Assembly (NCBI GenBank): GCA_015243575.1
Contig: CP042469.1
Location: forward strand, 3,190,929-3,254,928
Direction: 5' to 3'
Length of the DNA stretch: 64,000 bases
Source of the DNA: Clostridiales bacterium
Lineage (GTDB): Bacteria > Bacillota > Clostridia > Peptostreptococcales > Anaerovoracaceae
Below are positions 31,116 through 41,282 of this stretch, piece after piece. The position numbers were made by a program, and so were the translations under genes. Position 1 is the first letter of the stretch; every line of letters starts with the position of its first letter. A model generated the notes under the pieces. That model was not told where the DNA came from. It searched no databases and saw only the letters and a list, made by a program, of their open reading frames with translations.

Positions 31116-32042
31116 TTAAAATAGCTCTGAAGATAAGTACCGTTCTCCGGAATCGGGAAGAAGTATGACGATCTTTTTCCCCTCATTTTCTGGACGTCTT
31201 GCCAAAAGCGTGCCGGCATAGAGTGCCGCACCTGAGGAAATCCCAACCAACAGTCCTTCTGTTTGAGCCAGCAGTCGAACTGTGTCAAAAGCATCCTCAG
31301 CCTTCACCTTCATGATTTCGTCCAGTACACTTACGTTGAGTACGGAAGGAACAAAGCCTGCGCCGATTCCTTGAAGCTTATGGGGTCCTGCTTCACCGCC
31401 TGATAAAACAGGGGAGTCGAAAGGCTCCACCGCCACAATTTTAATAAATCTGCTCTTCTCCTTTAGACGTTCTCCTACTCCGGTTACCGTGCCGCCGGTT
31501 CCCACTCCAGCCACAAAGATATCCACTTGACCGTCGGTATCCTTCCAGATCTCTTCCGCAGTGGTTTCTCTGTGCACTTTGGGATTTGCGGGATTGGTAA
31601 ACTGTCCGGGAATGAATGCCTGCGGTGTCTCAGATGCCAATCGTTCCGCTTCCGCGATTGCGCCTTTCATTCCTTTTGCAGCAGGAGTCAGCACCAGTTC
31701 AGCGCCAAGTGCCGAAAGAAGCCTTCGCCGTTCCAGACTCATGCTCTCAGGCATAGTCAAAATGATGCGGTATCCTCTGGCTGTAGCAACAAAAGCCAGC
31801 CCTATTCCGGTGTTTCCGCTTGTGGGTTCAATGATTACGCTTTCGGGCTTGAGCAAGCCCTTCTCCTCTGCATCCCGGATCATAGCAAGCGCAGGTCTGT
31901 CCTTCACACTTCCCAGAGGATTGAAGTATTCCAGCTTGGCAATGAGCGACGCCTGATCGGCACCAGCTGCCTTACTGTACTGTTTCAGATACTGCAATGG
32001 CGTATTGCCGATCAGTTCTGTCAGGTTTTCCGCAATTTTCAC
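31116..32042 (-). CDS. cysK: cysteine synthase (O-acetylserine sulfhydrylase)
   Basis: A 308-residue fold-type II PLP enzyme making cysteine from O-acetylserine and sulfide. The PLP lysine lies in [14 protein letters not shown] (K47), the substrate loop is [11 protein letters not shown] (about 73), the phosphate loop [10 protein letters not shown] (about 178) and the C-terminal SSGAALYAG (about 266). Length is normal. The frame is open 32 codons further up, but GTG 32042 is preceded by a GGGGGG stretch and gives the usual family start. It follows a DMT-type permease by 40 bases and precedes the APC permease; this may be an amino-acid uptake or export set. Confidence 0.92.
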   Translation of the reverse strand: MKIAENLTELIGNTPLQYLKQYSKAAGADQASLIAKLEYFNPLGSVKDRPALAMIRDAEEKGLLKPESVIIEPTSGNTGIGLAFVATARGYRIILTMPESMSLERRRLLSALGAELVLTPAAKGMKGAIAEAERLASETPQAFIPGQFTNPANPKVHRETTAEEIWKDTDGQVDIFVAGVGTGGTVTGVGERLKEKSRFIKIVAVEPFDSPVLSGGEAGPHKLQGIGAGFVPSVLNVSVLDEIMKVKAEDAFDTVRLLAQTEGLLVGISSGAALYAGTLLARRPENEGKKIVILLPDSGERYLSSELF

Positions 32043-32082
32043 AATGAATCCCCCCAAACTCTTTTTCTGATTTTGCTTGAAA

Positions 32083-33024
32083 TTAAGATATGCATTCCGG
32101 CTTCTTTTTATCCGGTAATTGGGAAATAATAATGGCACTGAACATGAGAACGCAGCCCAAAAGTTCCCTTTGTGTCATAATTTCCCTCAGGATGAGAAAG
32201 CCAAATAACGCTCCAAAGACCGCTTCCATACTGAGAAGCAGTGAAGCTACTGTGGGATTGGTATGCCGCTGACCTACGATCTGCAGCGTGAAACCCACTC
32301 CGCCGGACAAGATGCCGGCATAGAGAATCGGAATTGCTGCTTGCATTAAGCCCTGTATGGAGATTTCTTCAAAGATCAATGCAGCAATCAGGCTAAACAC
32401 CGCACAGACTGCAAATTGAAGAAATGAAAGCTTAATGGCATCCGTTATCCTCGGAAGAAAGTAATCGATGACCAGAAGATGAAGTGCCCAGAAACCAGCA
32501 CCTACGAGAACAATCAGGTCCCCGGGAGCTATGGTGAAGGATTCTGTTATACACAGTAAGTATAAACCTGTCGCACCGAATGCCACACCGATCCAGCATT
32601 TCAAACCGGGCCTATGCTTGATCGCCAGACTGAAGATTGGTACAAGCAAGATATACAGGGCTGTGATAAAGCCTGCTTTTCCAGCGGTAGTAAACACCAG
32701 ACCAAACTGCTGCAGCGTAGAGCCGCAAAATAAAATACTGCCGCAGATCATTCCTGCTTTTATCATGGTTCTCTTCTGCTCTGCAGTTTCGGCCAAGGCC
32801 ACTTCCGTTTCCTTGACCTGCTCTATTTTCTTATTTTTCCCGTTTCTACTTCTCATGATGCCCATAACCGGTAACAGCACCAGTGCAGATAAGGCAAACC
32901 TTGCCCCATTGAAAGTAAAAGGATCGACAAAGTCCATCCCCACTCTTTGTGCCACAAAAGCTGATCCCCAGATAATCGATGTGAATAGCAGCAGCATGTT
33001 ACCGATCAATTTTTCTCTCGTCAA
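32083..33024 (-). CDS. EamA/DMT-superfamily permease
   Basis: A 313-residue protein of two EamA repeats with ten hydrophobic segments; the first has [14 protein letters not shown] (about 13-26). The second repeat has [19 protein letters not shown] (about 255-273), the typical end of EamA proteins. Start is taken as TTG 33024 because AGGAGAG lies ten bases upstream; a GTG six bases further up is too close to the ribosome site. A charged loop (about 67-100, many K and E) separates the early segments. It is probably a drug/metabolite or amino-acid-related exporter; the position before cysK hints at cysteine-pathway metabolites, as for several EamA exporters. Confidence 0.85.
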   Translation of the reverse strand: MTREKLIGNMLLLFTSIIWGSAFVAQRVGMDFVDPFTFNGARFALSALVLLPVMGIMRSRNGKNKKIEQVKETEVALAETAEQKRTMIKAGMICGSILFCGSTLQQFGLVFTTAGKAGFITALYILLVPIFSLAIKHRPGLKCWIGVAFGATGLYLLCITESFTIAPGDLIVLVGAGFWALHLLVIDYFLPRITDAIKLSFLQFAVCAVFSLIAALIFEEISIQGLMQAAIPILYAGILSGGVGFTLQIVGQRHTNPTVASLLLSMEAVFGALFGFLILREIMTQRELLGCVLMFSAIIISQLPDKKKPECIS

Positions 33025-33146
33025 TTCTTTCACTCTCCTGTAAATACCATCCCAGACAAGTATAGAGGATAACCCGTCTAAAATCAAGAATCTCCTTAAA
33101 GATCAAGAGCTCTTGACGGTTACTCTTCTAAACGGATGTTTTGGCT

Positions 33147-34007
33147 TTACAAAACAAGATTCAGCTTATGTGCCAACTGTTCCAGCGCTCCTGCCTTTGG
33201 ATATGCCCATTCATAGCCTGTTTCTTCCATATACACGCCCTGATACAAAAGTTCCAGCTTCTGTATTAGTTCAGACGAAACAACCCCTAACAAGGCACGC
33301 TTGGCATCCTCCTCAAAGACATATACATCACAATAAATTTCATCCTTTTTGATTCTATAATTTCCCCGCTTATTTTCCAGGATGTGATCAATCCCCGCTT
33401 CTGCCAAGATCCTACGGAGCAAATACATGGTAGCGTTGAAGTTTGCGTGAGCCTTTGATGGATTATATTCGGGCCATACAGCATCCACAATCTTCTGCCA
33501 GCTCTGGGGTATCCCCTTTTTATGTATGAGATATGCCAGGATTTCCTTTGCCTTCGAGTTCTTCCATATCAGAATTTCCTCATTCACAAAGATTTCAAAT
33601 TCTCCAAAACACTGCACAAAAGGCTTGGCACCATGATTGCCTGCAGCTTTTCTTGCGATTAGCCTTCCGATTGTTATTTCAAGCCTCTCCTTTGAGACAG
33701 GCTTGAGTAGATAGTCAATCGCATTGATATCAAAAGCTTGAACTGCATATTGTGCAAATGCAGTCATGAATACAATTGAGATTTGTGGATTCTTTTTTAG
33801 AATTAAATTTGAGAGAGCAATGCCCTGAATACCGGGCATTTCAATATCCAGAAAAACAGCATCCAAAATACTCAGTTCCTGATACTCAAGAAGCTCATCT
33901 CCACTTGTAAACACCCCGCAGAGTTCTATCTCATCAAATTCTGCAGCCATTCGTTCAAATCGCTCCAAAATGTGGTATTCATCATCTACCGCCACAATTC
34001 TGATCAT
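33147..34007 (-). CDS. response regulator with SARP-type C-terminal domain
   Basis: A 286-residue regulator. The receiver domain (1-120) has VAVDDE (acid pocket, D8-D9), phosphoacceptor D54 in VFLDIEMPG, T in FMTAFA and K in LLKPVS. The C-terminal half has a winged-helix of the OmpR/SARP kind (about 130-225, WKNSKAKEILAYLI, SKAHANFNATMYLLRRIL) followed by a short BTAD-like helical tail. Its start overlaps the kinase stop in an ATGA, so the two are coupled. Targets unknown; the large SLH gene lies just upstream of the pair. Confidence 0.86.
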   Translation of the reverse strand: MIRIVAVDDEYHILERFERMAAEFDEIELCGVFTSGDELLEYQELSILDAVFLDIEMPGIQGIALSNLILKKNPQISIVFMTAFAQYAVQAFDINAIDYLLKPVSKERLEITIGRLIARKAAGNHGAKPFVQCFGEFEIFVNEEILIWKNSKAKEILAYLIHKKGIPQSWQKIVDAVWPEYNPSKAHANFNATMYLLRRILAEAGIDHILENKRGNYRIKKDEIYCDVYVFEEDAKRALLGVVSSELIQKLELLYQGVYMEETGYEWAYPKAGALEQLAHKLNLVL

Positions 34008-35881
34008 GCATTCTTTCCTCCAGATATTATTACTCGAACAGTCGTACCTTTGCCCGGTGTACTTTGTATTTCCAATTCAGTGCCATACATATGCAGCATT
34101 CTCTGATGAATATTTAATAAGGCTACGCCTGCACCGGCATCTCCCTCATCTAATAATACCTTCTGCTTTTCCGGTTCAATTCCGATTCCATCATCCTCTA
34201 CTTCCACACATAAATTCTTTCCCGAAATAGTTGCCTTAATCCGAACGGTTCCACCTGTTAGTTTTTTGGAGATTCCATGTCTTACCGAGTTTTCTACCAG
34301 CGGCTGCAACATCAGAATCGGGACTTCGTGCTCAAGGGGTGCATCAATCTGCAAATCCAGTTTGATCTTCTCTCCAAATCTTGCTTTCTCTATTTCAAAA
34401 TACTTCTTTACAAAATCAAGCTCCATGCCCAGGGAAGCTTTTCTGTTTAAGTCTGTAAACTCCAGTTTTTTTCTGAAGAATACCGCAAGATCCAGAATCA
34501 GTTGGCTGCCCTTCATCCCGTCTTTTTCGCTAACATTAGCGACCGCATTCAGCGCATTATATAAGAAGTGTGGTTTAATTTGGGCACTTAGGAAGGTTAT
34601 TTCTGCATTCTTCGAGCGCTCCATCGCCCATGTGCGTTCTTTTTCCATGAGAATATAATGCTGCAGCAGCGGAAATCCGAAGATAAGAAGCATGAATAAG
34701 AACCCTAGTGAAGCAATATTCCCCACCGGGATCACGCAAGCCTGATATAAAAAGTCTACTACTCCTCCGGTAGTCATGATTACCGTTCCCAAGAAAAGTG
34801 AAGATTTATATGTCTTTTTACTTGTAGCAATACTATAAAGAAGGTAAAGGGTAATTAGGACAGCCCATATCTCCATAACAACAATGAGCCGTGTGAAAGT
34901 ATGGATTGGAGTAATCAAAGTAATGCCAAATAAGGAAATACTGGCTGCCGGAATGATTTTTTTCATCCAGCTTTCAGGGCGCTGCAGCAGGCTTTGCAGA
35001 AAAAGTGCGATAAACATCGGGAATAGTGTAATTGACAAATATTCCAACACGATGGCAATACGGAAGGATTTGAAAAGCTTCACTAGCATGTAGTCCCCAT
35101 AAACAAGGACTACGATTACCGAGCAAAGGGACATAAGCATAAAATAATAAAGTGACGGTTTGCGAATGCCCAAAAACAAAGCATATACACACAGCGTCAG
35201 CAGTGTCAAAACACTTCCTAGAATAAAGGTTCTTTGGTTGGCAATACGATTATTGATACTGCCTATATCTCCAGGTCTGCCCAGCTGCACCGGATACCAA
35301 AGTCCCCCTCTGGCATAAGTAAAATTGGAGATATGTAAGGTAAGGATTGTCTTTTCTTTGTCAGCATTAAAGATAACGGTCTTTGACTCATAGTACGGAA
35401 CCGCTTCCTCTGCACTTTTTCCGATCTGCCCGTTCTGTGCTGCCAGCTTCCCGTTAATATATAACTGATAGGAAGTGGCACAGTGATCCAGTCTCAATGC
35501 CATGATCCCTTTTAGTCCAGAAATTTTCATCGTGTAAGTTGCATACCCGTAGGCAGGAAGCTTATTTCCATTCAAAACATAGCTTGTCCACACGCCAGGA
35601 ATACGCACAAAAGCATCCGGCGTCGCTTGAGAATCGGGCTCGGGATCTGAAAATTGCTCCCAGTAGAAGCTCCATTCTCCGTTCAAAGGGATGACCCCAT
35701 TTTGTTCGAAATCCCAACCTGTAAGATCGAGCTGCCCGGCGTTAACCCTCGGAGCTGAAGGCAGCAATGCATGTTTTACAATATACAAAGGGATAACCAC
35801 AGCTGCTATCATTCCTATAGCAAGCAGTACGCTTCCTATTTTTTTCTTATCAAGGGTCAAATGGCGGCTCTTTACAATCAT
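34004..35881 (-). CDS. sensor histidine kinase with 7TMR-DISM-type sensor
   Basis: A 625-residue membrane kinase. One N-terminal membrane segment (about 14-34) is followed by an extracellular beta-sandwich of the 7TMR-DISM kind (about 45-200, DLTGWDFEQNGVIPLNGEWSF region), seven membrane segments (about 210-400), then a LytS-type kinase core: phospho-His in QIKPHFLYNALNAV (about 440-453) and an ATPase domain with the N-box PLVENSVRHGI (about 540) and G-box VEDDGIGIEPEK (about 573). The external domain probably binds a carbohydrate or another small ligand. Start ATG 35881 has GAAGGGAAG upstream. It forms an operon with the response regulator. Confidence 0.88.
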   Translation of the reverse strand: MIVKSRHLTLDKKKIGSVLLAIGMIAAVVIPLYIVKHALLPSAPRVNAGQLDLTGWDFEQNGVIPLNGEWSFYWEQFSDPEPDSQATPDAFVRIPGVWTSYVLNGNKLPAYGYATYTMKISGLKGIMALRLDHCATSYQLYINGKLAAQNGQIGKSAEEAVPYYESKTVIFNADKEKTILTLHISNFTYARGGLWYPVQLGRPGDIGSINNRIANQRTFILGSVLTLLTLCVYALFLGIRKPSLYYFMLMSLCSVIVVLVYGDYMLVKLFKSFRIAIVLEYLSITLFPMFIALFLQSLLQRPESWMKKIIPAASISLFGITLITPIHTFTRLIVVMEIWAVLITLYLLYSIATSKKTYKSSLFLGTVIMTTGGVVDFLYQACVIPVGNIASLGFLFMLLIFGFPLLQHYILMEKERTWAMERSKNAEITFLSAQIKPHFLYNALNAVANVSEKDGMKGSQLILDLAVFFRKKLEFTDLNRKASLGMELDFVKKYFEIEKARFGEKIKLDLQIDAPLEHEVPILMLQPLVENSVRHGISKKLTGGTVRIKATISGKNLCVEVEDDGIGIEPEKQKVLLDEGDAGAGVALLNIHQRMLHMYGTELEIQSTPGKGTTVRVIISGGKNA

Positions 35882-35974
35882 AACGGCTTCCCTTCGTTTG
35901 AATATGCAGTATCTTTTAATATATATCAGTAGTTTCAGTTCTGCAAGGAGAATCCTGCTCCTATGTGTAAATGA

Positions 35975-36005
35975 AAACTCCGCTCTGGCAGAGCTGCCAG
36001 AGCGG
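35975..36005 (-). terminator. terminator of the large SLH gene
   Basis: Minus-strand CCGCTCTGGCA pairs with TGCCAGAGCGG, followed by AGTTTTCATTT; about 50 bases after the SLH gene stop. Confidence 0.75.
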
Positions 36006-36051
36006 GGTTCATAGGGGTTATGCCAACTGATAAAGTGATTCGGGAGGTGAT

Positions 36052-39000
36052 TTAGTTTAAATCAGTCCAACTTTCTTTACCGTTTGCTTTCTCAAAGTCA
36101 TGTGCATTTGTCGCTTCCACGATGCCATAATAAGCCCAATAGCTATTCTTATTAACATCAGGGAATATTTTCAAGTTGCTGAGATTGTTGTCAATATATT
36201 CTTTATCCGCGCTTCTTCCCAACATATTATTTACAATGGTTACAACTTCTGCACGGGTGATCAGCGCTTGGGGCTTGTATGTGCCGTCTGAATAGCCATT
36301 GATCCAGCCATATCCTGCAGCGGACATAATGTATTGGTGTGCCCAGTCGGAACTGGATACGTCACTAAAGCTTGCATTGCCACCGCTTAAAACGGCAAAG
36401 CGCATTGCAATTGCAGTAAACTCAGCGCGGCTAATGTTTTTGTTCGGGCTGTATACCCCATCATATCCTGTGACCACACCGAGTGCAGCCAATGTTTCTA
36501 CTGCTTTTTGATACCATGCACCTTCTGCCACGTCAGCAAAGGAAGCTGTAACGTTGACATCCTTATTCAGTAAAAGATTATAGAACATCTGCGCAGCTTC
36601 TGCACGTGTCATGTTTTTGTCTGGATTGAAGTATCCATTGTCGTCTCCCACCATATACCTGATGTGATCATCGGTGATCAGCCACTTTGCAACACCAGTC
36701 ACCGATGGATCTGCCAGTCCTGTCTGCTGTTTTTCAAATTCAGCTTTTATCGTAACTGCACTTGCAGGCATGGTGAAGCGATATGTTCCATCGCTGTTCT
36801 GTATGTAAGATACTTTGTTGCCGTTTGCGTCACGAATATCCAGTTTGCTGAGTACGTAACCGTCATCGGGAGTGACCTTAAGGGTTACGGTGTCTCCGGC
36901 TTTTTTTCCTGTTGTATCACCGGTAACTTTTCCGTGAGATGGGTTGTCAACCGCCACAGTTTGTGTCACAGCAGGTTTGGAAGAACCGGAACTGCTTGAC
37001 CGTGTATATCCAACAGCATAAGTAGAGAATTTATCTACATAAAGCACCGCGTATTCACCGCTCAGAACCACATATTCCTCTGATCCGACAGCGGATCCTT
37101 TTGTAAGCGTGGAACCGTCAATCTGATAGTTGTCCGCCCATACATAGGTCACTCCGTCAGCATCCAGTCTTGCCTCAGGGATCACCTGCGCCACTGCATT
37201 GCCATGGACTCGGTAGACCTTTACATTGCTGCCCTTGATATTGCTCAGGGGAACAGCAACGGTAAGCTTTTCGGGAATCGTGGTCATACGATTCTGCTCA
37301 CCTGTTGCAGAATTAGGCTCCCAAACGGTTTTGAAAACCGAGAGATCAACCAGCATTGCCAGTGTCTGCCCACCTTTTATTTTATTGATTTTATCTACAT
37401 CATCTTTAATTTCTTCATCAGATTCTTCATACCCAGTTGAAACCAGTTCGATGAGGATTTTACCACCGTTGGAAACAAGCTCCTGATCAGCCACGGTTAC
37501 CCCTGCAGCATCATCGGTATTGGTGGTCGGTTTTAACAAATCACTCAGCTTACCTACCGCTATATCAGGGCTTTTGCCCTTCATTCTGATGCGGGTATTG
37601 GATGAACCAATGAGTTTGACACTAAAATTCTCAGGAATCAGTTTGCCGTCTTTGATCTGAATCCTCTCAGTAACCATTTCATCGGAAGTCTTCACCACGA
37701 TATTGTAGTTACCGTCGATCAGATTCTCAAAGGTATGGGTAATATCAGTTCCCGTTCCGGGGATCCAAACGGAATCTACTACCGCATCACCCGTTTGGAT
37801 TGATACCTCATAGGTGGTTCCGATTTCTGTATCCTTCAGGGTTATCGTTGCTGTTCCGGTACCTGTTTTTACCCCGCCTCCGGGCGTTGCTGATGCATAA
37901 GGTGTTGTAAACGTTCGGATGTCGGATGAGGCTATTGTCGGCTGTGCTTTCGCATTCTGTCCAAAAAGCTGCATCTCATACTTCGTTCCCGCATCCATAC
38001 CACTAAACGCTAAGGTGTATGGGGATTTCCAGTTCCAATCTGCAGCAGGGACCGAGGTCCAGCCGGTTGTTCCAGCCTTGCGGTATTTGAGTTCCCGGGT
38101 ACTGCCAAGTCCAAAACTACCGTAATCATTATAGTCTGGGTAAACGGTAATGCCCGTTGCTGTAGAATAATCGCTCATTACCAGGGATACGGAGAATGGT
38201 TTCACAACACGAACGTTAATCAAGTCAGTTGCCTCGTGATGGGTTGCCGTACCTTCCGCTTTAACCTGAATGGTTGCCGTTCCCACATAGTTATTTATAG
38301 TCACTTTGCCCCCTGTATCAGAAAGCGAAATAGAATGATTGGGATCGGTCATCTTTTCATAAAGAATTGCTCCCAGTGACTCACCGCCTGCAAGTACAGG
38401 AACGCTGGCCGAAGTATAATCAAGGGTAGCTTCCTTGTCAACGCCTGCCTCAAAGACATATGTTTTAGTGCCTGTTAATTCCTGTCGTTTCTTTGTATTA
38501 ACGTAAATGCTGATCGGAGCAGAATCTCTGCCATCCTCGTCAGTTGCTTTGATCCATAGTCTGTAGGTACCTATTGGCAGTATATACTCTACGCTCGTCT
38601 GTCCACCTGCAGCAGCCGGTGCTCCAAAGGTCGGCGAAGATGCTCCTGTACCGATTTGATATGTTGCGATATCACTGCTTCCCTTGGTCAAACTAAAGGT
38701 AACTGCACTGCCTGTAAACGGTGTGTCAGCAGTATAGGAATTGCTTGACGGATTGGTAAAGGCTGCCCTCGGTCCATCAAAGGTAAAGGCTTGCGCGGTA
38801 TGACCGATATTACCTGCTTCATCCTTTAGAAGAACATGGAAGTAGTAAGTTGTCTCCGGACTCAATGTCAAGCTCAGTTCTTCGGCCACCTCCGCCACAT
38901 TGACGTTTTCCGCATCATCTGTCACAGGAGTATAAAGCTCATCAGCAACAGCAGGTTTGGAGGCGCTGGTACTGATATAGACTGCATAGGAATCAAGCTT

Positions 39001-41025
39001 TGATGTGTATTCACCACTCTTTGTGCCCGCAGTGTTTGTAAAGGTCAGTGTTGCAATGGCACCCGAAACAGAAACCGAGGTCGTCGGTGCGATGCTGTCG
39101 GTCAGCACGGAATAGGTAGCTGCAGCAGGGATCGATGTGAGAATCCCTCCATTGATAGCATAGCTGAGTGTCACCTTGTAGTCTCCCACTGCATCGGTTT
39201 TTCGGGCCTCAAAGTAACTCTTTCCATTCTCCTGAATGGGCGTCAGTGTTTCTATCGTGCCGTTTGGTTTTGTCAATGTGTAGGATGCCGTCAGTCCATC
39301 TGCATTCTGACTGCCGTCAGGATTCAAGTAAACCTTGAGTATGTTGCCAGACATCAACTCCTTTTTAATCTGATTGATTTGCTTTGCACCATTCCACGAG
39401 CTTCCTGTTCCTGGTCCATCAAGCAGCGTCAGAGATGCGACAGCAACGGAGTCCGGCTGCTCTACTTGAGTAGCATCAGGGTTATAGGCAGTGCTGTAAA
39501 TCAGCCACGCTACCTTTGCAGCCAAGATTTCTATCTCATTTGGATTTGTTCCAAGCAATGGCTGTACAACGGTGACGTCGATATCGTTTACGTCCTTGGC
39601 ATTTTCTCCCAAAGTTTTTTCTAAGTAAGTATCTTCATGCTCATCAGTAATCAAAACTGTCTTATTTGACGCAAGCATATTGAGGAATGCGGCGTCCGTA
39701 TCATTCATAGTCTCATAAACCGAATAATTTTGTGTCGAAGGCGAAGTTAGGTTTACAAAAAATTTCTGTTTGCTTTTATTAAGATAGTCAGAAAACTGGT
39801 ACGCCTCCAGTGCAGAGCTGCCGCTGAGGGTTTCTGCAAAGGACATCTCAAGGTTGGAATACCGAAAGCTTGAAGTATTCTGACAGGTGTGACCGCTCAC
39901 GCCATAATCCACATAGGGTCCGAAGCCGCCGAATCCCGTATCATTAAGGGTTTGGTAAGAGTTTGAAGCTCCGAACAGGTAACTGGGTGACCCTGTTAGG
40001 TTGCCGCTCCCGTCGAGCTGCTGTACCGTTGCTTTCAGTCCGTCACTTGTTATGGCAAGCTCGATATGGCTCTTTGAATAAAACGGAAGTGATTCCGCAT
40101 CTTTTATTTTAGTCCATCCAGCGGTAGTACTGTTTGCAATATTTTTCAAACCGTATCGATGCAGGGTATCCACATTAACGTTGGTAAGCTTATATAGATA
40201 CGCCCCTATCAGATATGTGGCTGGTGTGGTTCCATTTGGAGGTCCGTATTCAAATAGAATTACATATCCATTAATCGTTTTAGAACTCCCCGTTCCCGTT
40301 GTTCCGGCATTGATCAGGAAGCCGGCATATTTCAGCGAATGTGGGAGAACGTTGCTCGCATCAACGTTAAACTTAACGCTTTTTGAGCTGCTGGCACTTG
40401 CGGGATAATACAAAAAGTCCGCCCATGCATCTGTACCATAGCCGTAGAACTGCATGGCAGGCTTATCATTTTCCTTGTACGCATAAATATGGGATTTAAG
40501 TCCTGCAGTATTTCCCCAGCTTGTGCCGGTTGTAGTTGTTCCAGCCTTGTCGCTAAGCATTGTTTTAATACTCGTCTTGGCGTTCGCAGCTTTTACGCTT
40601 GTGGTGAATTGATCTGTTACAGGATAATGGTACCAGTTGGAGGGGATAGGATCGTCTCCGTTGAAGTTTGCATACCATGCGGTATCATCAGCATACCACG
40701 CAGTATCGTAATGATCGTATACCTCCCATTTTGTGATATCGGTAGGATCGATGGTCGCTGCCGACGTCTTGAACCGATAGGTTTTCGTATCATTTTCAAC
40801 CTTATAAATCTCGTTAAGCTTCTCTAACTTATCTTCCACCAGTCCTTGAAAGTCCGAAGTTTTAATACCAAGACTCGGGTCGATGTTCATAAACACATCA
40901 AGATCCGTCGAATCTGTTACAACGGGGCTTTCTGCAAATGCAGTCATCGGAATCATAGTAATCATCATTGAGATTAATAGCAAAAATGAAATCACCCTAT
41001 TCTGATTTCGTTTGTTTGTTTTCAT
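36052..41025 (-). CDS. large multidomain surface protein with C-terminal SLH domains
   Basis: A 1,657-residue exported protein. Signal peptide at 1-31 (ending MTAFAES). The N-terminal 500 residues look beta-rich, perhaps a lectin-like sandwich (about 150-400). Then come Ig/fibronectin-like modules (about 640-790, with TTYYFHVLLKDEAGN), further beta modules (about 800-1080), a long region with YEVSIQTGDAVVDSVW, a divergent InlB-type repeat (about 1370-1430, GYVLSKLDIRDANG) and three SLH domains (about 1435-1480, 1495-1540 and 1555-1605; TRAEAAQMF, SRAEFTAIA, TRAEVVTIV). Start ATG 41025 has AAAGGAGC upstream. It should be held on the cell wall by the SLH domains. Ligand unknown; an adhesin or cell-wall-bound binding protein is likely. 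It precedes the sensor kinase pair on the same strand but has its own terminator. Confidence 0.88.
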   Translation of the reverse strand: MKTNKRNQNRVISFLLLISMMITMIPMTAFAESPVVTDSTDLDVFMNIDPSLGIKTSDFQGLVEDKLEKLNEIYKVENDTKTYRFKTSAATIDPTDITKWEVYDHYDTAWYADDTAWYANFNGDDPIPSNWYHYPVTDQFTTSVKAANAKTSIKTMLSDKAGTTTTGTSWGNTAGLKSHIYAYKENDKPAMQFYGYGTDAWADFLYYPASASSSKSVKFNVDASNVLPHSLKYAGFLINAGTTGTGSSKTINGYVILFEYGPPNGTTPATYLIGAYLYKLTNVNVDTLHRYGLKNIANSTTAGWTKIKDAESLPFYSKSHIELAITSDGLKATVQQLDGSGNLTGSPSYLFGASNSYQTLNDTGFGGFGPYVDYGVSGHTCQNTSSFRYSNLEMSFAETLSGSSALEAYQFSDYLNKSKQKFFVNLTSPSTQNYSVYETMNDTDAAFLNMLASNKTVLITDEHEDTYLEKTLGENAKDVNDIDVTVVQPLLGTNPNEIEILAAKVAWLIYSTAYNPDATQVEQPDSVAVASLTLLDGPGTGSSWNGAKQINQIKKELMSGNILKVYLNPDGSQNADGLTASYTLTKPNGTIETLTPIQENGKSYFEARKTDAVGDYKVTLSYAINGGILTSIPAAATYSVLTDSIAPTTSVSVSGAIATLTFTNTAGTKSGEYTSKLDSYAVYISTSASKPAVADELYTPVTDDAENVNVAEVAEELSLTLSPETTYYFHVLLKDEAGNIGHTAQAFTFDGPRAAFTNPSSNSYTADTPFTGSAVTFSLTKGSSDIATYQIGTGASSPTFGAPAAAGGQTSVEYILPIGTYRLWIKATDEDGRDSAPISIYVNTKKRQELTGTKTYVFEAGVDKEATLDYTSASVPVLAGGESLGAILYEKMTDPNHSISLSDTGGKVTINNYVGTATIQVKAEGTATHHEATDLINVRVVKPFSVSLVMSDYSTATGITVYPDYNDYGSFGLGSTRELKYRKAGTTGWTSVPAADWNWKSPYTLAFSGMDAGTKYEMQLFGQNAKAQPTIASSDIRTFTTPYASATPGGGVKTGTGTATITLKDTEIGTTYEVSIQTGDAVVDSVWIPGTGTDITHTFENLIDGNYNIVVKTSDEMVTERIQIKDGKLIPENFSVKLIGSSNTRIRMKGKSPDIAVGKLSDLLKPTTNTDDAAGVTVADQELVSNGGKILIELVSTGYEESDEEIKDDVDKINKIKGGQTLAMLVDLSVFKTVWEPNSATGEQNRMTTIPEKLTVAVPLSNIKGSNVKVYRVHGNAVAQVIPEARLDADGVTYVWADNYQIDGSTLTKGSAVGSEEYVVLSGEYAVLYVDKFSTYAVGYTRSSSSGSSKPAVTQTVAVDNPSHGKVTGDTTGKKAGDTVTLKVTPDDGYVLSKLDIRDANGNKVSYIQNSDGTYRFTMPASAVTIKAEFEKQQTGLADPSVTGVAKWLITDDHIRYMVGDDNGYFNPDKNMTRAEAAQMFYNLLLNKDVNVTASFADVAEGAWYQKAVETLAALGVVTGYDGVYSPNKNISRAEFTAIAMRFAVLSGGNASFSDVSSSDWAHQYIMSAAGYGWINGYSDGTYKPQALITRAEVVTIVNNMLGRSADKEYIDNNLSNLKIFPDVNKNSYWAYYGIVEATNAHDFEKANGKESWTDLN

Positions 41026-41090
41026 GCTCTATCTTGCTCCTTTCATTATTTGGGTTAAGGCGGCAGTGTTTCCTGGAACAAAAATTAAAG

Positions 41091-41119
41091 ATTATACCTA
41101 CTCAGGAAAATAACGTTCC
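41091..41119 (-). promoter_or_regulatory. possible promoter of the large SLH gene
   Basis: Minus-strand TATAAT (41096-41091) with GGAACG 17 bases upstream, about 65 bases before the start codon. The -10 is consensus, the -35 poor. Confidence 0.38.
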
Positions 41120-41216
41120 AAGGCGCAAAACCTCTTTTTCGCCTAATTGCGACCTAATACGACAAATTATACGATTTCATACCGTAACCAAATCTCAGTG
41201 AAACCTAAAAGAACTC

Positions 41217-41243
41217 TAAAAGGAGAGGCGAACCTCTCCTTTA
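41217..41243 (-). terminator. terminator of the EFR1-type gene
   Basis: Stem GGAGAGG/CCTCTCC with flanking A and T runs, about 40 bases after the EFR1 gene stop. Confidence 0.75.
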
Positions 41244-41282
41244 TTGGAATTTTTTCTTAATTTAATTTAGATGAAACAATCC

